Shown: positions 1 to 13,049 of the stretch, piece by piece
How the letters are laid out: each line of letters opens with the position of its first letter
Position numbering within the stretch: position 1 is the stretch's first letter
NCBI RefSeq assembly: GCF_000754815.1
Contig: NZ_KN150747.1
Location: forward strand, 3,239,328-3,303,327
Reading direction: 5' to 3'
Length of the DNA stretch: 64,000 nt
Source of the DNA: Yersinia ruckeri ATCC 29473
GTDB taxonomy: Bacteria; Pseudomonadota; Gammaproteobacteria; Enterobacterales; Enterobacteriaceae
Position numbers and translations under genes: made by a program
The notes under the pieces: generated by a model
The model's database searches: none
Seen by the model: only the letters and a program-made list of their open reading frames with translations
Told to the model about the DNA's origin: nothing

Positions 1-76
1 TGGTGGGCGATACCAGATTCGAACTGATGACCCCCTCCGTGTAAAGGAGATGCTCTACCAACTGAGCTAATCGCCC
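1..76 (-). tRNA. tRNA-Val (anticodon TAC)
   Basis: The reverse complement gives a complete 76-nt tRNA with encoded CCA end, D-arm motif TAGCTCAGTTGG, anticodon loop CTTTACA and T-arm GTTCGAAT. Anticodon UAC decodes valine. It is the downstream member of a tandem pair; the window edge cuts directly after its CCA. Confidence 0.93.
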
Positions 77-118
77 TCATCTATCTCATTTTACTTCTGA
101 CTACCAACACGTCGAGTT

Positions 119-194
119 TGGTGGGCGATACCAGATTCGAACTGATGACCCCCTCCGTGTAAAGGAGATGCTCTACCAACTGAGCTAATCGCCC
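119..194 (-). tRNA. tRNA-Val (anticodon TAC), second copy
   Basis: This copy appears identical to the neighbouring tRNA-Val, separated by a 42-bp spacer, so the two are probably cotranscribed from a promoter near 200-300. The same order of tRNA-Val genes divergent from gltX is known in E. coli. Confidence 0.93.
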
Positions 195-470
195 CGCCGT
201 CTTGTTGGAGTCGCATTATAGGGATAGTTCGAAGTGAGTCAACGGTTTTTAAAACGAAAACAATCGTTCGCCGCAATTTTAAACAGGATGCGATATTTAT
301 CACCAGCGCTGACGGTTCTTTAGCCATAACAACTATGAATAACATCAGTCAAATCCGGAACGGCGTTGAGGAATTGGAGCAGAGTGATAGAATGTGGCTT
401 ACTTTTTTCAAATTTCGAGCAATCGTCGGCATCTGCCGACAGGCGTAGCGTAATAAGGCAATTGATCTCA

Positions 471-1886
471 ATGAAAATCAAAACCCGTTTTGCACCTAGC
501 CCAACCGGCTATCTTCATGTTGGTGGTGCCCGTACCGCCCTTTATTCATGGTTGTTCACCCGCCACCTCGGTGGTGAGTTCGTATTACGTATAGAAGATA
601 CCGATCTGGAACGTTCTACGCAGGAAGCCATCGATGCCATCATGGACGGGATGAATTGGTTGAATCTGGATTGGGATGAAGGCCCATACTTCCAAACCAA
701 ACGTTTTGACCGCTATAACGCGGTCATTGATCAAATGCTGGAAAATGGTACTGCCTATCGTTGCTACTGCTCCCGTGAACGCCTGGACGAACTGCGCGAA
801 ACTCAAATGGCCAACGGTGAGAAGCCGCGTTATGACGGTCACTGCCGTGATAGCCAATGCACCCACAGCGCTGATGAGCCATCCGTAGTGCGTTTCCGTA
901 ACCCGCAGGAAGGTTCTGTTATCTTTGATGACAAAATTCGTGGACCAATCGAATTCAGCAACCAAGAGCTGGATGATTTGATCATCCGCCGTACCGATGG
1001 CTCGCCAACCTATAACTTCTGCGTCGTCATTGATGACTGGGATATGGAAATCACTCACGTTATTCGGGGCGAAGACCATATCAATAACACACCACGTCAA
1101 ATCAATATATTGAAAGCACTGGGCGCACCGGTACCGGTTTACGCTCATGTGTCCATGATTCTGGGCGACGACGGCAAGAAACTCTCTAAACGTCATGGCG
1201 CAGTAGGCGTAATGCAATACCGTGATGATGGCTATCTGCCAGAAGCGTTACTGAATTATTTGGTGCGATTAGGCTGGTCTCACGGCGATCAGGAAATCTT
1301 CTCTATTGAAGAGATGAAAGAACTGTTCACACTGGATGATATCAGTAAATCTGCCAGCGCCTTCAACACTGAGAAATTGCAGTGGCTGAACCATCACTAC
1401 ATCAATACCTTACCAGCAGAACAGGTTGCGGTTCATCTGGCATGGCATATTGAGCAGCAAGGTTTTGACACTCGCAATGGCCCTGAACTGGTCGAGATCG
1501 TTAAACTGCTCGGCGAGCGTTGCAAGACGCTGAAAGAAATGGCCGAGTCTTGCCGTTACTTCTATGAAGAATTTGACGAATTTGACGTTGATGCTGCTAA
1601 AAAACATCTGCGTCCGGTTGCACGCCAACCGTTGGAAGCCGTTCGTAGCAAACTGGCTGCGATTACCGACTGGACGGCAGAAAACGTTCACAATGCGATT
1701 CAGGGTACCGCAGACGAACTGGGCGTTGGCATGGGTAAAGTGGGTATGCCACTGCGCGTTGCTGTCACTGGTGCCGGCCAATCTCCAGGCATGGATGTGA
1801 CTGTTTACGCTATTGGTCAGTCACGTTGTTTGTCGCGCATTGATAAAGCACTGGCATTTATTACCGAACGTGAAGCCCAACAGTAA
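471..1886 (+). CDS. gltX: Glutamyl-tRNA synthetase
   Basis: This class I aminoacyl-tRNA synthetase charges tRNA-Glu with glutamate in the cytoplasm. The start at 471 ([19 protein letters not shown]) gives 471 residues, the usual family length; the reading frame is open further upstream but without family similarity. The HIGH-type motif is HVGG at residues 16-19 and the KMSKS-type motif is KLSKR near residue 240. A CYC...GHC cysteine cluster near residues 98-125 matches the zinc-binding insertion of the enterobacterial enzyme. It is monocistronic, divergent from the tRNA-Val genes, and followed by a hairpin terminator. Confidence 0.97.
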   Translation: MKIKTRFAPSPTGYLHVGGARTALYSWLFTRHLGGEFVLRIEDTDLERSTQEAIDAIMDGMNWLNLDWDEGPYFQTKRFDRYNAVIDQMLENGTAYRCYCSRERLDELRETQMANGEKPRYDGHCRDSQCTHSADEPSVVRFRNPQEGSVIFDDKIRGPIEFSNQELDDLIIRRTDGSPTYNFCVVIDDWDMEITHVIRGEDHINNTPRQINILKALGAPVPVYAHVSMILGDDGKKLSKRHGAVGVMQYRDDGYLPEALLNYLVRLGWSHGDQEIFSIEEMKELFTLDDISKSASAFNTEKLQWLNHHYINTLPAEQVAVHLAWHIEQQGFDTRNGPELVEIVKLLGERCKTLKEMAESCRYFYEEFDEFDVDAAKKHLRPVARQPLEAVRSKLAAITDWTAENVHNAIQGTADELGVGMGKVGMPLRVAVTGAGQSPGMDVTVYAIGQSRCLSRIDKALAFITEREAQQ

Positions 1887-1910
1887 ATATTCTGTTTAGC
1901 TTAATATCCG

Positions 1911-1934
1911 AGCGGCTCCTGTAGCCGCTTTTTT
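1911..1934 (+). terminator. Rho-independent terminator of gltX
   Basis: A stem AGCGGCT / AGCCGCT with a 5-nt loop is followed by a run of six T. It starts 25 bp after the gltX stop codon. Confidence 0.85.
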
Positions 1935-2102
1935 CATACTACTTTTGGCAAAAACTGTGAACACGCCTCCAATATTTCGCAGTTTCATCGCTGATTTGGC
2001 GGCTTTTTCAGCGCTTAGCGTCAGAAATGGAATTAGCCGTTGACACTGTTTCTGCGGTTTCATATTATGCGCCCCGTTCACACGATTTATTATGTGTACA
2101 TC

Positions 2103-2178
<76 letters not shown>

Positions 2179-2263
2179 AACTTCGCTTGATTGAATGCAG
2201 TCAAGGTTGATTGGCGGTACAGATAATTTTCAGTGCGAATTTCCAGTACTACACCACCTTTGT

Positions 2264-2339
<76 letters not shown>

Positions 2340-2345
2340 ACTTTT

Positions 2346-2372
2346 AAAAAACCAGCCGATGGCTGGTTTTTT
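2346..2372 (+). terminator. Terminator of the tRNA-Ala pair
   Basis: Stem ACCAGCC / GGCTGGT with loop GAT, flanked by an A-run and a T-run, so it is a strong intrinsic terminator just after the second tRNA-Ala. Confidence 0.85.
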
Positions 2373-2455
2373 GCTTTCCTGCCCACGCATAAATAAAGTA
2401 TGATCCCCCGCTGCTATGCTCTCCACGATTTATTCAACAAATTGGCCAGATTGGA

Positions 2456-3019
2456 ATGAATATCGCTCAGCAACAGCAAGTTATTGAATGGATACAGGCA
2501 GATAATCAGCGCATGACGGCTCTGCGTTACGCCCGAAATCTCGGGCTTAATCAGTGGTGTCTGGCCGCTGGTTTTGTACGTAATCGGGTGTGGGATAGTC
2601 TTCACAACTATCATCAGGCCACGCCGCTGAACGATATCGATCTGGTCTATTTTGATCGCGAAAATTGCAGCGCTGAACGGGATAAATGGTTAGAGTCTCG
2701 CCTGTTAACGCAATCCCCTTTGCCGTGGTCAGTAAAAAATCAGGCGCGAATGCATTTACGCAGTGGTCGCCCGCCCTATGCCAGTACCCAAGACGCTATC
2801 AGCTATTGGGTTGAGATCGAAACGGCCATCGGTGTCAGGCTGGAACCGGATGATACGCTGACGCTAATTGCCCCCTTCGGTTTACACGCCCTGTTTGACT
2901 CAACCATTACCTTTAATCCAAAGAATGGTGATCTAGCGACGTTTCATCAGCGCGTTGCCGAAAAAGGCTGGTTAATACAGTGGCCTAATTTGTATTTAAG
3001 CCATGACGCTAAAGCCTGA
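2456..3019 (+). CDS. Nucleotidyltransferase-like protein (DUF925 type)
   Basis: A 187-residue soluble protein. The segment LAAGFVRNRVWD followed by LNDIDLVYFD (an Asp-x-Asp pair near residues 60-62) is typical of the small NTP_transf_6 (DUF925) nucleotidyltransferase-like family. The substrate is unknown. It stands alone between the tRNA-Ala terminator and the FlxA-like gene. No signal peptide or membrane segment is visible. The family assignment is fairly secure; the function is not established. Confidence 0.8.
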   Translation: MNIAQQQQVIEWIQADNQRMTALRYARNLGLNQWCLAAGFVRNRVWDSLHNYHQATPLNDIDLVYFDRENCSAERDKWLESRLLTQSPLPWSVKNQARMHLRSGRPPYASTQDAISYWVEIETAIGVRLEPDDTLTLIAPFGLHALFDSTITFNPKNGDLATFHQRVAEKGWLIQWPNLYLSHDAKA

Positions 3020-3103
3020 GCGTTGAAATATGCAGCGATACAGCTAAAGATCCGCACTATTTTGCCGATAGGTTTGCTACAACCCAAATGTTAGGAGAAA
3101 AGG

Positions 3104-3463
3104 ATGTCTAATACCATTACGGCTGCGCCAGTTTCACAGCAAGTCAGAAGCGAAAATAAAGCCAGCACCACCCCGACTGGCAGCGACGCTCAGGCGCAAA
3201 TCAAGGCCCTTAGCCAGCAAATTAAAAACCTGACCGAAAAACTGAATTCCCTTAAAGATTCTGATCTTCCTATCAATGAAAAACAGAAACAGCAGCAACT
3301 AATCCAAAATCAAATCAAGACATTACAAGCAGAAATTGCCCGAATTCAAGCGAAGGAAGCGGAAAAATCGCAACAAAATGCGAGTACCACCAGCCAAATG
3401 GCAAAAAATGGTGACGGTATCAACCGCCCTTCGGAACAGAATAAAATTAACGTTTTTATCTAA
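3104..3463 (+). CDS. FlxA-like coiled-coil protein
   Basis: A 119-residue, Gln/Lys/Ala-rich protein with a long predicted coiled coil from about residue 27 to 90 (heptad-like IKALSQQIKNLTEKLNSLK). This composition and layout match the FlxA-like family of small enterobacterial proteins of unknown role. A good Shine-Dalgarno sequence (AGGAGAAAAGG) precedes the ATG. It is a single gene between the nucleotidyltransferase-like gene and ypeB. No catalytic motif is seen. Confidence 0.7.
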   Translation: MSNTITAAPVSQQVRSENKASTTPTGSDAQAQIKALSQQIKNLTEKLNSLKDSDLPINEKQKQQQLIQNQIKTLQAEIARIQAKEAEKSQQNASTTSQMAKNGDGINRPSEQNKINVFI

Positions 3464-3533
3464 CCCATACAGATTAAATCAGGGTTAGGCCATGCTGATG
3501 CCCGCGTCAGAGAAACAACGCCATCATCATGTG

Positions 3534-3749
3534 TCAACCGCGTTTAAGCGGTTTGACCAGTCCTTCAAGCCCTTCCATCTTGATCGTCATGGTGAGAGCC
3601 ATCAGCATGCCTAATTTACCGGGTGGGAACTCGCCTTTGCGAGCAAACCACAGTAAATACTCTTCCGGTAGATCAATTAACCTCCGGCCTTGGTATTTAC
3701 CAAAAGGCATCCGGGTATTAGCGATTTCGATCAGACTTTCTTTTTCCAT
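3534..3749 (-). CDS. ypeB: DUF3820 protein YpeB
   Basis: A 71-residue protein with the DUF3820 core motif MPFGKYQGRRLIDLPEEYLLWF. In E. coli the same small gene follows ligA, as here: 49 bp separate the ligA stop from this start on the same strand, so cotranscription is likely. The motif resembles the GKY..G/LP..YL core shared by small proteins in exonuclease and quorum-related families, but the function is unknown. Confidence 0.85.
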   Translation of the reverse strand: MEKESLIEIANTRMPFGKYQGRRLIDLPEEYLLWFARKGEFPPGKLGMLMALTMTIKMEGLEGLVKPLKRG

Positions 3750-3798
3750 ACCGTTTCCGCTATCAGATCAGATGCACGCCACCGCCGAAGCGGTGGAT

Positions 3799-5826
<2,028 letters not shown>

Positions 5827-5840
5827 TCACCATCAAAGAT

Positions 5841-5865
5841 AAAAAACCCCCGGCATGCGGGGGTT
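5841..5865 (-). terminator. Terminator between zipA and ligA
   Basis: Read on the minus strand, stem AACCCCCG / CGGGGGTT is followed by a T-run. It lies 30 bp after the zipA stop and 18 bp before the ligA start, so ligA probably depends on its own promoter or on read-through. Confidence 0.7.
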
Positions 5866-5895
5866 CGGGTTAATTCGTTTCGCTACCTGAGCGCA

Positions 5896-6843
5896 CTATT
5901 CGGCGGTAGCATCCAACACTTCACGGATGCGTGCCTTATAGGTCTCCAGCTTCTGCGGAGTCATCATGCGGCGCTCATCATCCAGCACCACACCACCGAC
6001 GTCATCAGCAATACGTTGAGCCGATTGCAGCATCAACTTAAAGTTTTGATTCGCATCGCCATAAGACGGCACCATCATAAACATTGAGATGCCAGGCGTT
6101 GAGAAATCAGACATGCTGTCAGGATCAAATGACCCTGGCTTGACCATATTCGCCAGACTGAACAGAACCGGGCCACTACCTGCCGGGCTGAGATGACGAT
6201 GGAAAATACCCATTTCGCCAAACTGGAAACCAGACTGTAGTACGCTCTGCAACAGCACTTCGCCACCAATGGAACCACCATGATGTGCGGAAACATGCAG
6301 AACCAAAACCGTTTCTTTCAGCTTTTCTTTCTTCGCTTCCGGAGCCGGAGCAGCAACAGGTTCGTGCTGCGGTTCCATTCGTGGTGGTTCTGGAGCCGGT
6401 TCTGGCACTGAATAGTGTTCAGTTGCCGATCCCAACAACGGATCCCCCAACGAGACATGCGGTGGTTGTTCAGGCGAGAGTCCGCCCAGCAACGGATCGT
6501 CATATTCAGGCTGCACTGGTGTTGCCGCCATCTGACGAGACGCTACGTTTACCGAAGCCGGTTTCGGTTCAGTATGTTGGATGATCGGCACTTCATCGTT
6601 GTCATCAGCGTGACTGAACGAAGGCTTATCCTGTGGATGAGAAGTCCGTACCCGCACTTCTCCAACCCCTTCATCGAAAGTCTCGATCGGGGTTTCATCA
6701 CGTTCTTGTTTCGGACGTTTAACTGGGCGATCGCGAAAAAGTGAAGAGCGCTCTTTACGGCTGGTCCATAAACCATGCAATAACAACGCTATTATGGCGA
6801 TCGCGCCAACAACGATTAATATCAGACGCAAATCCTGCATCAT
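5896..6843 (-). CDS. zipA: Cell division protein ZipA
   Basis: ZipA anchors the FtsZ ring to the inner membrane. The start at 6843 ([20 protein letters not shown]) matches the family N terminus and gives 315 residues. It has one N-terminal membrane segment (about residues 5-25), a charged stretch, a long Pro/Gln/Glu-rich linker (about 40-180), and the globular FtsZ-binding domain from about residue 185 ([15 protein letters not shown]) to the end. It is divergent from cysZ, as in E. coli. Confidence 0.95.
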   Translation of the reverse strand: MMQDLRLILIVVGAIAIIALLLHGLWTSRKERSSLFRDRPVKRPKQERDETPIETFDEGVGEVRVRTSHPQDKPSFSHADDNDEVPIIQHTEPKPASVNVASRQMAATPVQPEYDDPLLGGLSPEQPPHVSLGDPLLGSATEHYSVPEPAPEPPRMEPQHEPVAAPAPEAKKEKLKETVLVLHVSAHHGGSIGGEVLLQSVLQSGFQFGEMGIFHRHLSPAGSGPVLFSLANMVKPGSFDPDSMSDFSTPGISMFMMVPSYGDANQNFKLMLQSAQRIADDVGGVVLDDERRMMTPQKLETYKARIREVLDATAE

Positions 6844-7053
6844 TACTATCTCTGTTGTTCCAATACATTGCCACCGCGGCAAACATTCACCCTTTAACTC
6901 TATTTCTCAACGAACACAAGTGCAAGTCCGTGCTCGATTTTCTGTTAAGAAAGATGATTATGCTAGTTATTTCGCTTACTAATTGAACAATATGGTACTG
7001 GAAGACAACAATTGATAGCAATATGATAGTCTGGACAATTCAGTTATTGAGAA

Positions 7054-7830
7054 ATGGAAGGCATGTTGCACTCGCAAAAAACTCCAAAAACCGTCAGCGG
7101 GTTTCACTATTTTGTGGAAGGCTGGCGATTAATGACCCGTCCGGGTATCCGACGCTTCGTTATTTTACCCTTGTTGGTAAATGTGCTGTTAATGGGTGCC
7201 GCGTTCTGGTGGCTGTTTAATCGTATTAGTGATTGGGTTCCCCAACTCATGAGTTATGTACCGAACTGGCTACAGTGGTTGAGTTATCTGCTGTGGCCGC
7301 TGATGCTGATTTCCGTATTATTGGTATTCAGCTATCTGTTCAGTACGCTGGCAAACTTTATTGCGGCACCGTTTAATGGATTATTAGCCGAACAGCTAGA
7401 AGCTGAACTGACAGGCAAGCCTTTGCCGGATACTGGCGTGCTCGGTCTGGTAAAAGATGTGCCACGCATCATGGCGCGGGAATGGCGTAAGCTGATGTAC
7501 TACTTACCAAGAGCCTTGATGTTATTACTGCTCTACTTAGTACCCGGCATTGGTCAGACCGTTGCGCCGCTCTTATGGTTCCTGTTCAGCGCCTGGATGC
7601 TGTCAATTCAGTACTGTGATTATCCTTTTGATAATCACAAAGTGAGCTTCCACGCCATGCGTAGCACGCTACGGCAAAATAAGGTCGATAATATGCAGTT
7701 CGGTGCACTGGTCAGCGTATTTACCATGATTCCGTTTCTCAATCTGGTGATTATGCCCGTTGCCGTCTGCGGAGCTACCGCTATGTGGGTAGAGCGTTAT
7801 CGTCATCAGTTTGTCCAATCATCACGCTAG
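7054..7830 (+). CDS. cysZ: Sulfate permease CysZ
   Basis: An inner-membrane protein of the sulfate uptake route for cysteine synthesis. The 258-residue sequence has the family opening ([28 protein letters not shown]) and several hydrophobic segments, including residues near 35-55, 80-110 and 150-185. It lies just upstream of cysK, the standard enterobacterial order. A second in-frame ATG at 7063 is possible, but the Shine-Dalgarno-like sequence is too close to it. Confidence 0.93.
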   Translation: MEGMLHSQKTPKTVSGFHYFVEGWRLMTRPGIRRFVILPLLVNVLLMGAAFWWLFNRISDWVPQLMSYVPNWLQWLSYLLWPLMLISVLLVFSYLFSTLANFIAAPFNGLLAEQLEAELTGKPLPDTGVLGLVKDVPRIMAREWRKLMYYLPRALMLLLLYLVPGIGQTVAPLLWFLFSAWMLSIQYCDYPFDNHKVSFHAMRSTLRQNKVDNMQFGALVSVFTMIPFLNLVIMPVAVCGATAMWVERYRHQFVQSSR

Positions 7831-7870
7831 TCCAGCCAGGGCGCGGCTTACGCGCCCTTCTTGTCAAGAT

Positions 7871-7925
7871 GAAAACTTATTTCCTAATAACATATCGATA
7901 TACCAATTCTTTACTTCCATAGCCA
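7871..7925 (+). promoter_or_regulatory. Probable CysB-controlled cysK promoter region
   Basis: The AT-rich interval upstream of cysK, with ATAACATATCGATAT and TTCTTTACTTCCATAG, lies where the CysB-activated cysK promoter is found in enterobacteria. CysB sites are degenerate, so this rests on position and base composition only. Confidence 0.35.
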
Positions 7926-7983
7926 ACCTGTTAGCGTATGCTTTGAACGTTTCCTACATTTTCATAGAGTTAAAGGACGGGCT

Positions 7984-8952
7984 ATGAGCAAGATATATGA
8001 AGACAATTCTTTAACAATCGGCCATACGCCGTTGGTTAGACTGAACCGGATCGGCAACGGAAAAATTCTGGCCAAAGTAGAGTCACGCAATCCCAGCTTC
8101 AGCGTAAAATGCCGCATTGGTGCCAATATGATTTGGGACGCAGAAAAACGCGGCGTTCTAAAACCGGGCATTGAACTGATTGAACCCACCAGCGGCAACA
8201 CCGGGGTTGCATTGGCGTTTGTCGCCGCCGCTCGCGGTTACAAACTGACATTGACGATGCCTGAAACCATGAGTATTGAACGGCGGAAGCTGCTGAAAGC
8301 CCTCGGTGCCAATCTGGTATTGACCGAAGGTGCCAAAGGCATGAAAGGCGCTATCGCCAAAGCTGAAGAGATTCAGGCTACCGATCCGGCTCGCTATCTG
8401 CTCCTGCAACAATTCAATAACCCTGCGAATCCGGAAATCCATGAAAAAACCACCGGCCCGGAAATCTGGGAAGATACCGATGGCGGTGTGGATGTGTTTA
8501 TTGCCGGTGTCGGCACTGGCGGCACGCTAACTGGCGTTAGCCGCTATATCAAAAAAACCAAGGGTAAAGCTATCACCACGGTCGCGGTGGAACCGCTGGA
8601 TTCTCCCGTTATTACCCAAGCGCTGGCTGGTGAAGCCATCAAGCCAGGTCCCCATAAGATTCAAGGGATCGGTGCAGGTTTTATTCCCGGTAATCTGGAT
8701 TTAACATTGGTTGACCGCGTAGCGCTGGTTTCTAATGATGATGCCATTGCCATGGCACGCCGACTGATGGAAGAAGAAGGCATTCTGGCGGGTATTTCTT
8801 CCGGCGCAGCCGTCGCCGCAGCGCTGAAGCTTTCCGAAGAAGTCGGCTTTACTGATAAGGAAATTGTGGTTATTCTTCCTTCCTCGGGTGAACGTTATTT
8901 AAGCACCGCGTTGTTCGCAGATCTGTTCACAGAGCAAGAGCTGCAACAGTAA
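7984..8952 (+). CDS. cysK: Cysteine synthase A (O-acetylserine sulfhydrylase)
   Basis: Makes L-cysteine from O-acetylserine and sulfide with pyridoxal phosphate. The PLP-binding lysine is K42 in SFSVKCRIG, the phosphate-binding loop is TSGNTG and a glycine-rich loop GVGTGGT follows. The length of 322 residues is typical. A clear Shine-Dalgarno sequence (AAAGGA) precedes the ATG. It sits downstream of cysZ, but 150 bp and a probable promoter separate them. Expression is probably CysB-dependent. Confidence 0.97.
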   Translation: MSKIYEDNSLTIGHTPLVRLNRIGNGKILAKVESRNPSFSVKCRIGANMIWDAEKRGVLKPGIELIEPTSGNTGVALAFVAAARGYKLTLTMPETMSIERRKLLKALGANLVLTEGAKGMKGAIAKAEEIQATDPARYLLLQQFNNPANPEIHEKTTGPEIWEDTDGGVDVFIAGVGTGGTLTGVSRYIKKTKGKAITTVAVEPLDSPVITQALAGEAIKPGPHKIQGIGAGFIPGNLDLTLVDRVALVSNDDAIAMARRLMEEEGILAGISSGAAVAAALKLSEEVGFTDKEIVVILPSSGERYLSTALFADLFTEQELQQ

Positions 8953-8974
8953 CCACGCCGTCGCACTAAATGCT

Positions 8975-9002
8975 AAAAAAGCACCCTCTGTGGTGCTTTT
9001 TT
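8975..9002 (+). terminator. Terminator of cysK
   Basis: Stem AAAAAAGCACC / GGTGCTTTTTT with a 6-nt loop and a T-run, 23 bp after the cysK stop. Confidence 0.88.
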
Positions 9003-9354
9003 TGTGGTGTGCATCAAATTTTTCACTACATAATGATTGATTTTACCCTCTGGGTTTAGTATTTAACCGGTCAATTATTTTGATGCACAAAATTAATCCC
9101 GCAGCGCTTATTACTTTTAGCTGAATCGATTTAATCCTTTCGCTGATTATAGAGTAGTATACGGCAGATAAAGTGCTGATTGGAGACACCACGCCAGTAG
9201 CAGGTTATCCTGCCAGGCGATGACTCTGGTTTCTTGTTGCATCAGAGCTTGTCTTTGCTCCATAGTCAGGCGCTAACCAATACAGGCTAAAGTTGGATAA
9301 TTAAACTAGACTTTAGCTCCACAACATAAATCCAAAATAAGTTGGGGAAACACC
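9003..9354 (+). promoter_or_regulatory. ptsH-ptsI-crr promoter region
   Basis: A 350-bp gene-free stretch upstream of ptsH. In E. coli this region holds several pts promoters controlled by CRP and Mlc. I see AT-rich promoter-like sequence (for example near 9145-9165) but cannot place binding sites with confidence. Confidence 0.4.
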
Positions 9355-9612
9355 ATGTTCCAGCAAGAAGTTACTATTACCGCACCGAATGGCCTACACA
9401 CTCGTCCTGCCGCACAGTTTGTAAAAGAAGCGAAAGCTTTCACTTCAGACATTACCGTGACTTCCAATGGCAAAAGCGCCAGCGCCAAGAGCCTGTTCAA
9501 ACTGCAAACTCTGGGTCTGACCCAAGGCACCGTTGTCGTCATCTCTGCTGAAGGTGAAGACGAAAAGAAAGCCGTTGAACACCTGGTAAAACTGATGGCA
9601 GAGCTTGAGTAA
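9355..9612 (+). CDS. ptsH: Phosphocarrier protein HPr
   Basis: HPr passes phosphate from enzyme I to the sugar-specific EIIA domains of the PTS. The 85-residue protein has the active-site motif NGLHTRPA with phospho-accepting His15 and the regulatory-site region [16 protein letters not shown] Shine-Dalgarno sequence (GGGGAAAC) precedes the ATG. It is the first gene of the ptsH-ptsI-crr operon, 48 bp before ptsI. Confidence 0.98.
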   Translation: MFQQEVTITAPNGLHTRPAAQFVKEAKAFTSDITVTSNGKSASAKSLFKLQTLGLTQGTVVVISAEGEDEKKAVEHLVKLMAELE

Positions 9613-9660
9613 AAGAAGCCCAGTCTTTTAAGTTAAACCAGTCAAGAGTAAGGTAGGGTT

Positions 9661-11388
9661 ATGATTTCAGGCATTTTAGTTTCACCGGGTATCGCTTTTG
9701 GTAAAGCACTTTTACTGAAAGAAGATGAGATTGTTATCAACCGGAAAAAAATCTCTGCTGACCAAGTAGAGCAGGAAGTCGAACGTTTCAAATCTGGCAG
9801 GGCGAAAGCATCTGAACAGTTAGAAGCGATCAAGACCAAAGCTGGCGAGAGCCTTGGCGAAGAAAAAGCTGCCATCTTCGAAGGCCACATCATGCTGTTG
9901 GAAGACGAAGAGCTTGAGCAGGAAATCATAGCCCTAATCAAAGATGAGCATGCTTCGGCTGACGCAGCCGCTTACACCATTATTGAAGGCCAGGCGAAAG
10001 CACTGGAAGAACTGGATGACGAGTACCTGAAAGAACGCGCGGCTGACGTGCGTGATATCGGTAAGCGTCTGCTGAAAAATATTCTCGGCCTGACTATCGT
10101 CGATTTGGGTGCCATTTCAGAAGAAGTTATTCTGGTTGCAACGGATCTGACGCCATCTGAAACCGCGCAGTTAAACCTGGATAAAGTTCTGGGCTTCATT
10201 ACTGACCTCGGTGGTCGTACTTCTCACACCTCGATTATGGCGCGCTCGCTGGAATTGCCAGCCATTGTTGGTACCAGCAATGTCACCAAACAGGTGAAGA
10301 ACGGTGATTATCTGATCCTCGATGCGGTTAACAACAAGATTTACCTTAACCCAACCAGCGATGTGATCGACCAATTGAAAGCGGTGAATAACCAATATAT
10401 CACCGAGAAAAATGATCTAGCCAAACTGAAAGATCTGCCAGCTATCACTTTAGATGGTCATCAGGTTGAAGTGGTTGCCAATATTGGTACCGTGCGCGAT
10501 ATCGCGGGTGCAGAACGTAATGGCGCTGAAGGCGTGGGTCTGTATCGTACCGAATTCCTGTTTATGGATCGCGACTCGCTGCCAACGGAAGAAGAACAAT
10601 TCCAGGCCTACAAAGCGGTTGCGGAAGCCATGGGCTCTCAGGCAGTGATCGTTCGTACCATGGACATCGGCGGTGATAAAGACCTGCCGTACATGAATCT
10701 GCCAAAAGAAGAAAACCCGTTCCTGGGCTGGCGCGCCATCCGTATTGCTATGGATCGTAAAGAGATTCTACATGCGCAATTACGTGCCATTCTGCGTGCC
10801 TCTGCCTTCGGCAAACTGCGTATCATGTACCCGATGATCATTTCTGTTGAAGAAGTGCGGGCGCTGAAAGTCGAACTTGATATGCTGAAAGCCCAGTTAC
10901 GTGAAGAAAATAAAGCCTTCGATGAGTCTATCGAAGTCGGTGTTATGGTGGAAACACCTGCGGCGGCAACCATCGCGCACCATCTGGCAAAAGAAGTTGA
11001 CTTCTTTAGTATTGGGACAAACGATTTAACTCAGTATACTCTGGCAGTAGATCGTGGCAATGAGCTGATTTCTCATCTCTATAATCCAATGTCGCCTGCG
11101 GTATTGGGCCTAATCAAACAGGTTATTGATGCATCTCACGCTGAAGGTAAGTGGACCGGTATGTGCGGTGAACTTGCTGGTGATGAACGTGCTACACTGT
11201 TGTTATTGGGCATGGGGCTGGATGAATTCAGCATGAGTGCAATCTCGATCCCGCGCATCAAGAAAATTATCCGTAACACGAATTTCGAAGATGTGAAGGC
11301 GTTGGCAGCAGAAGCACTGTCTAAACCAACGGCGCAAGAATTGATGGATTTGGTTAACACATTCATCGAAGAGAAAACACTCTGCTAA
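9661..11388 (+). CDS. ptsI: PTS enzyme I
   Basis: Autophosphorylates from phosphoenolpyruvate and transfers the phosphate to HPr. The length of 575 residues is standard. The phospho-histidine motif [21 protein letters not shown] places the active His near residue 189. The C-terminal PEP-binding TIM-barrel domain shows GVMVETPAA and [14 protein letters not shown]. It is the middle gene of the operon, with only 48 bp to crr. Confidence 0.98.
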   Translation: MISGILVSPGIAFGKALLLKEDEIVINRKKISADQVEQEVERFKSGRAKASEQLEAIKTKAGESLGEEKAAIFEGHIMLLEDEELEQEIIALIKDEHASADAAAYTIIEGQAKALEELDDEYLKERAADVRDIGKRLLKNILGLTIVDLGAISEEVILVATDLTPSETAQLNLDKVLGFITDLGGRTSHTSIMARSLELPAIVGTSNVTKQVKNGDYLILDAVNNKIYLNPTSDVIDQLKAVNNQYITEKNDLAKLKDLPAITLDGHQVEVVANIGTVRDIAGAERNGAEGVGLYRTEFLFMDRDSLPTEEEQFQAYKAVAEAMGSQAVIVRTMDIGGDKDLPYMNLPKEENPFLGWRAIRIAMDRKEILHAQLRAILRASAFGKLRIMYPMIISVEEVRALKVELDMLKAQLREENKAFDESIEVGVMVETPAAATIAHHLAKEVDFFSIGTNDLTQYTLAVDRGNELISHLYNPMSPAVLGLIKQVIDASHAEGKWTGMCGELAGDERATLLLLGMGLDEFSMSAISIPRIKKIIRNTNFEDVKALAAEALSKPTAQELMDLVNTFIEEKTLC

Positions 11389-11436
11389 TTCCATGAGACT
11401 GGAACGCTGTCCAATATAAATACTTAGGAGAAGATC

Positions 11437-11946
11437 ATGGGTTTGTTCGATAAACTGAAATCGCTGGTTTCAGATGATAAGAAAGACAGCGGCACTATCG
11501 AAATCGTTGCGCCGTTGTCTGGCGAAATCGTTAACATCGAAGATGTGCCAGATGTTGTTTTTGCCGAAAAAATCGTTGGTGATGGTATTGCCATCAAACC
11601 ATCAGGCAGCAAAATGGTTGCTCCGGTTGACGGTACCATCGGTAAAATTTTCGAAACCAACCATGCATTCTCTATCGAATCAGATAGCGGCATCGAGTTG
11701 TTTGTCCACTTCGGTATTGATACCGTTGAACTGAAAGGCGAAGGCTTCAAACGTATCGCCGAAGAAGGTCAACGTGTCAAAAAAGGTGATGTGGTTATTG
11801 AGTTCGATCTGGCCCTGCTGGAAGAGAAAGCCAAGTCTACCCTGACTCCGGTGGTTATCTCCAACATGGATGAGATCAAAGAAATGATCAAACTCTCCGG
11901 CAGCGTTACCGTCGGTGAAACACCGATTATCCGTATCAAGAAGTAA
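11437..11946 (+). CDS. crr: PTS glucose-specific EIIA component
   Basis: EIIA-Glc takes phosphate from HPr, feeds EIIBC-Glc and regulates adenylate cyclase and non-PTS permeases. The 169 residues are typical, with His75 (NHAFSIES) and phospho-accepting His90 (LFVHFGID). It is the last gene of the pts operon, preceded by the Shine-Dalgarno sequence AGGAGAAG and followed by a strong terminator. Confidence 0.98.
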   Translation: MGLFDKLKSLVSDDKKDSGTIEIVAPLSGEIVNIEDVPDVVFAEKIVGDGIAIKPSGSKMVAPVDGTIGKIFETNHAFSIESDSGIELFVHFGIDTVELKGEGFKRIAEEGQRVKKGDVVIEFDLALLEEKAKSTLTPVVISNMDEIKEMIKLSGSVTVGETPIIRIKK

Positions 11947-11962
11947 TGATATTGCGGATAAG

Positions 11963-11988
11963 AAAAACGACGCTTCGGCGTCGTTTTT
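11963..11988 (+). terminator. Terminator of the pts operon
   Basis: Perfect 11-bp stem AAAAACGACGC / GCGTCGTTTTT with a TTCG loop, directly after crr. It could also serve cysM, transcribed from the other side. Confidence 0.92.
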
Positions 11989-12075
11989 TATTTATTAGAT
12001 AACTCTTTCTCATCTGCTTGACCAAGCTGCCCTACTCAGCATTTTGGCATCTCCCGTGCGTGAGTAAATGATGAG

Positions 12076-12957
12076 TTAACCAAAAACACCCGTGGAAAGA
12101 TAACGATCACCGCGATCGCAAATAATCGCCACGATCACCGCACCCGGATTGTCCGCCGCTATGCGCAAAGCGCCTGCTACCGCACCGCCGGAACTCACAC
12201 CGCAGAAAATACCTTCCTGTTTGGCCAGTTGGCTCATGACTTTTTCTGCATCACGCTGCTGGATATCCAGCACTTGATCCACCAGCTCAGGGCGGAAAAT
12301 TCCCGGTAAATACGCCGGAGACCAACGACGAATACCAGGAATGCTACTACCTTCCGCCGGTTGCAGACCAATAATTTCTACCGCAGGATTTTGACTTTTC
12401 AGATAGCGACTAACACCGGTAATGGTACCAGTGGTACCCATACTGGAAACAAAATGGCTGATTTTACCCGCCGTTTGCTGCCAGATTTCCGGACCGGTAC
12501 CAGTAAAGTGCGCTAGTGGATTATCCTGATTATTAAACTGATCCAGTACCTTTCCCTGCCCTTGCTGAGCCATGGACCATGCCAGATCCCGCGCACCCTC
12601 CATTCCCTGCTCGCGACTAACCAGAATCAGTTCGGCACCGTAAGCCTTCATCGCTGCTTGGCGTTCCTGGCTCATGTTTTCCGGCATCAACAACTTCATC
12701 CGGTAACCTCTCATCGCGGCAATCATCGCCAACGCAATGCCGGTGTTCCCACTGGTGGCTTCAATCAATACATCGCCAGGATGAATCTCACCGCGTAATT
12801 CCGCCTGCTGAATCATAGCCAATGCTGCCCGATCCTTGACCGAACCGGCGGGATTGTTACCTTCCAACTTGACCCACACTTGCGCATTCAGACCTTGAGT
12901 CAAACGCTGTAATTTTACCAGCGGTGTATTACCGATGCATTGTTCCAAGGTTGTCAC
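12076..12957 (-). CDS. cysM: Cysteine synthase B
   Basis: A PLP enzyme that uses sulfide, or thiosulfate to form S-sulfocysteine. K41 in NPAGSVKDRAA is the PLP lysine; TSGNTG and the SMGTTGT loop follow. The length of 293 residues matches CysM and is shorter than CysK. It is downstream of cysA on the same strand, as in the cysPUWAM operon of relatives, but 250 bp with a structured repeat separate the two genes here. Confidence 0.96.
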   Translation of the reverse strand: MTTLEQCIGNTPLVKLQRLTQGLNAQVWVKLEGNNPAGSVKDRAALAMIQQAELRGEIHPGDVLIEATSGNTGIALAMIAAMRGYRMKLLMPENMSQERQAAMKAYGAELILVSREQGMEGARDLAWSMAQQGQGKVLDQFNNQDNPLAHFTGTGPEIWQQTAGKISHFVSSMGTTGTITGVSRYLKSQNPAVEIIGLQPAEGSSIPGIRRWSPAYLPGIFRPELVDQVLDIQQRDAEKVMSQLAKQEGIFCGVSSGGAVAGALRIAADNPGAVIVAIICDRGDRYLSTGVFG

Positions 12958-13049
12958 ATTATTTACCTATTAAAAGTGTCCTGTTGCCTAATTTTTTGGA
13001 CTGCGGTTGAAGCGAGTAAAAAAGTAAAAAGGCGGCCTGTAGGCCACCT

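Noticed and set aside
1-194. CRISPR-like direct repeats, or tRNA used as an integration site
   Set aside because: The repeats are two complete tRNA-Val genes; no integrase or partial tRNA copy adjoins them.
585-1217. 210-residue minus-strand ORF inside gltX
   Set aside because: Antisense shadow of a strongly conserved gene; no family motif.
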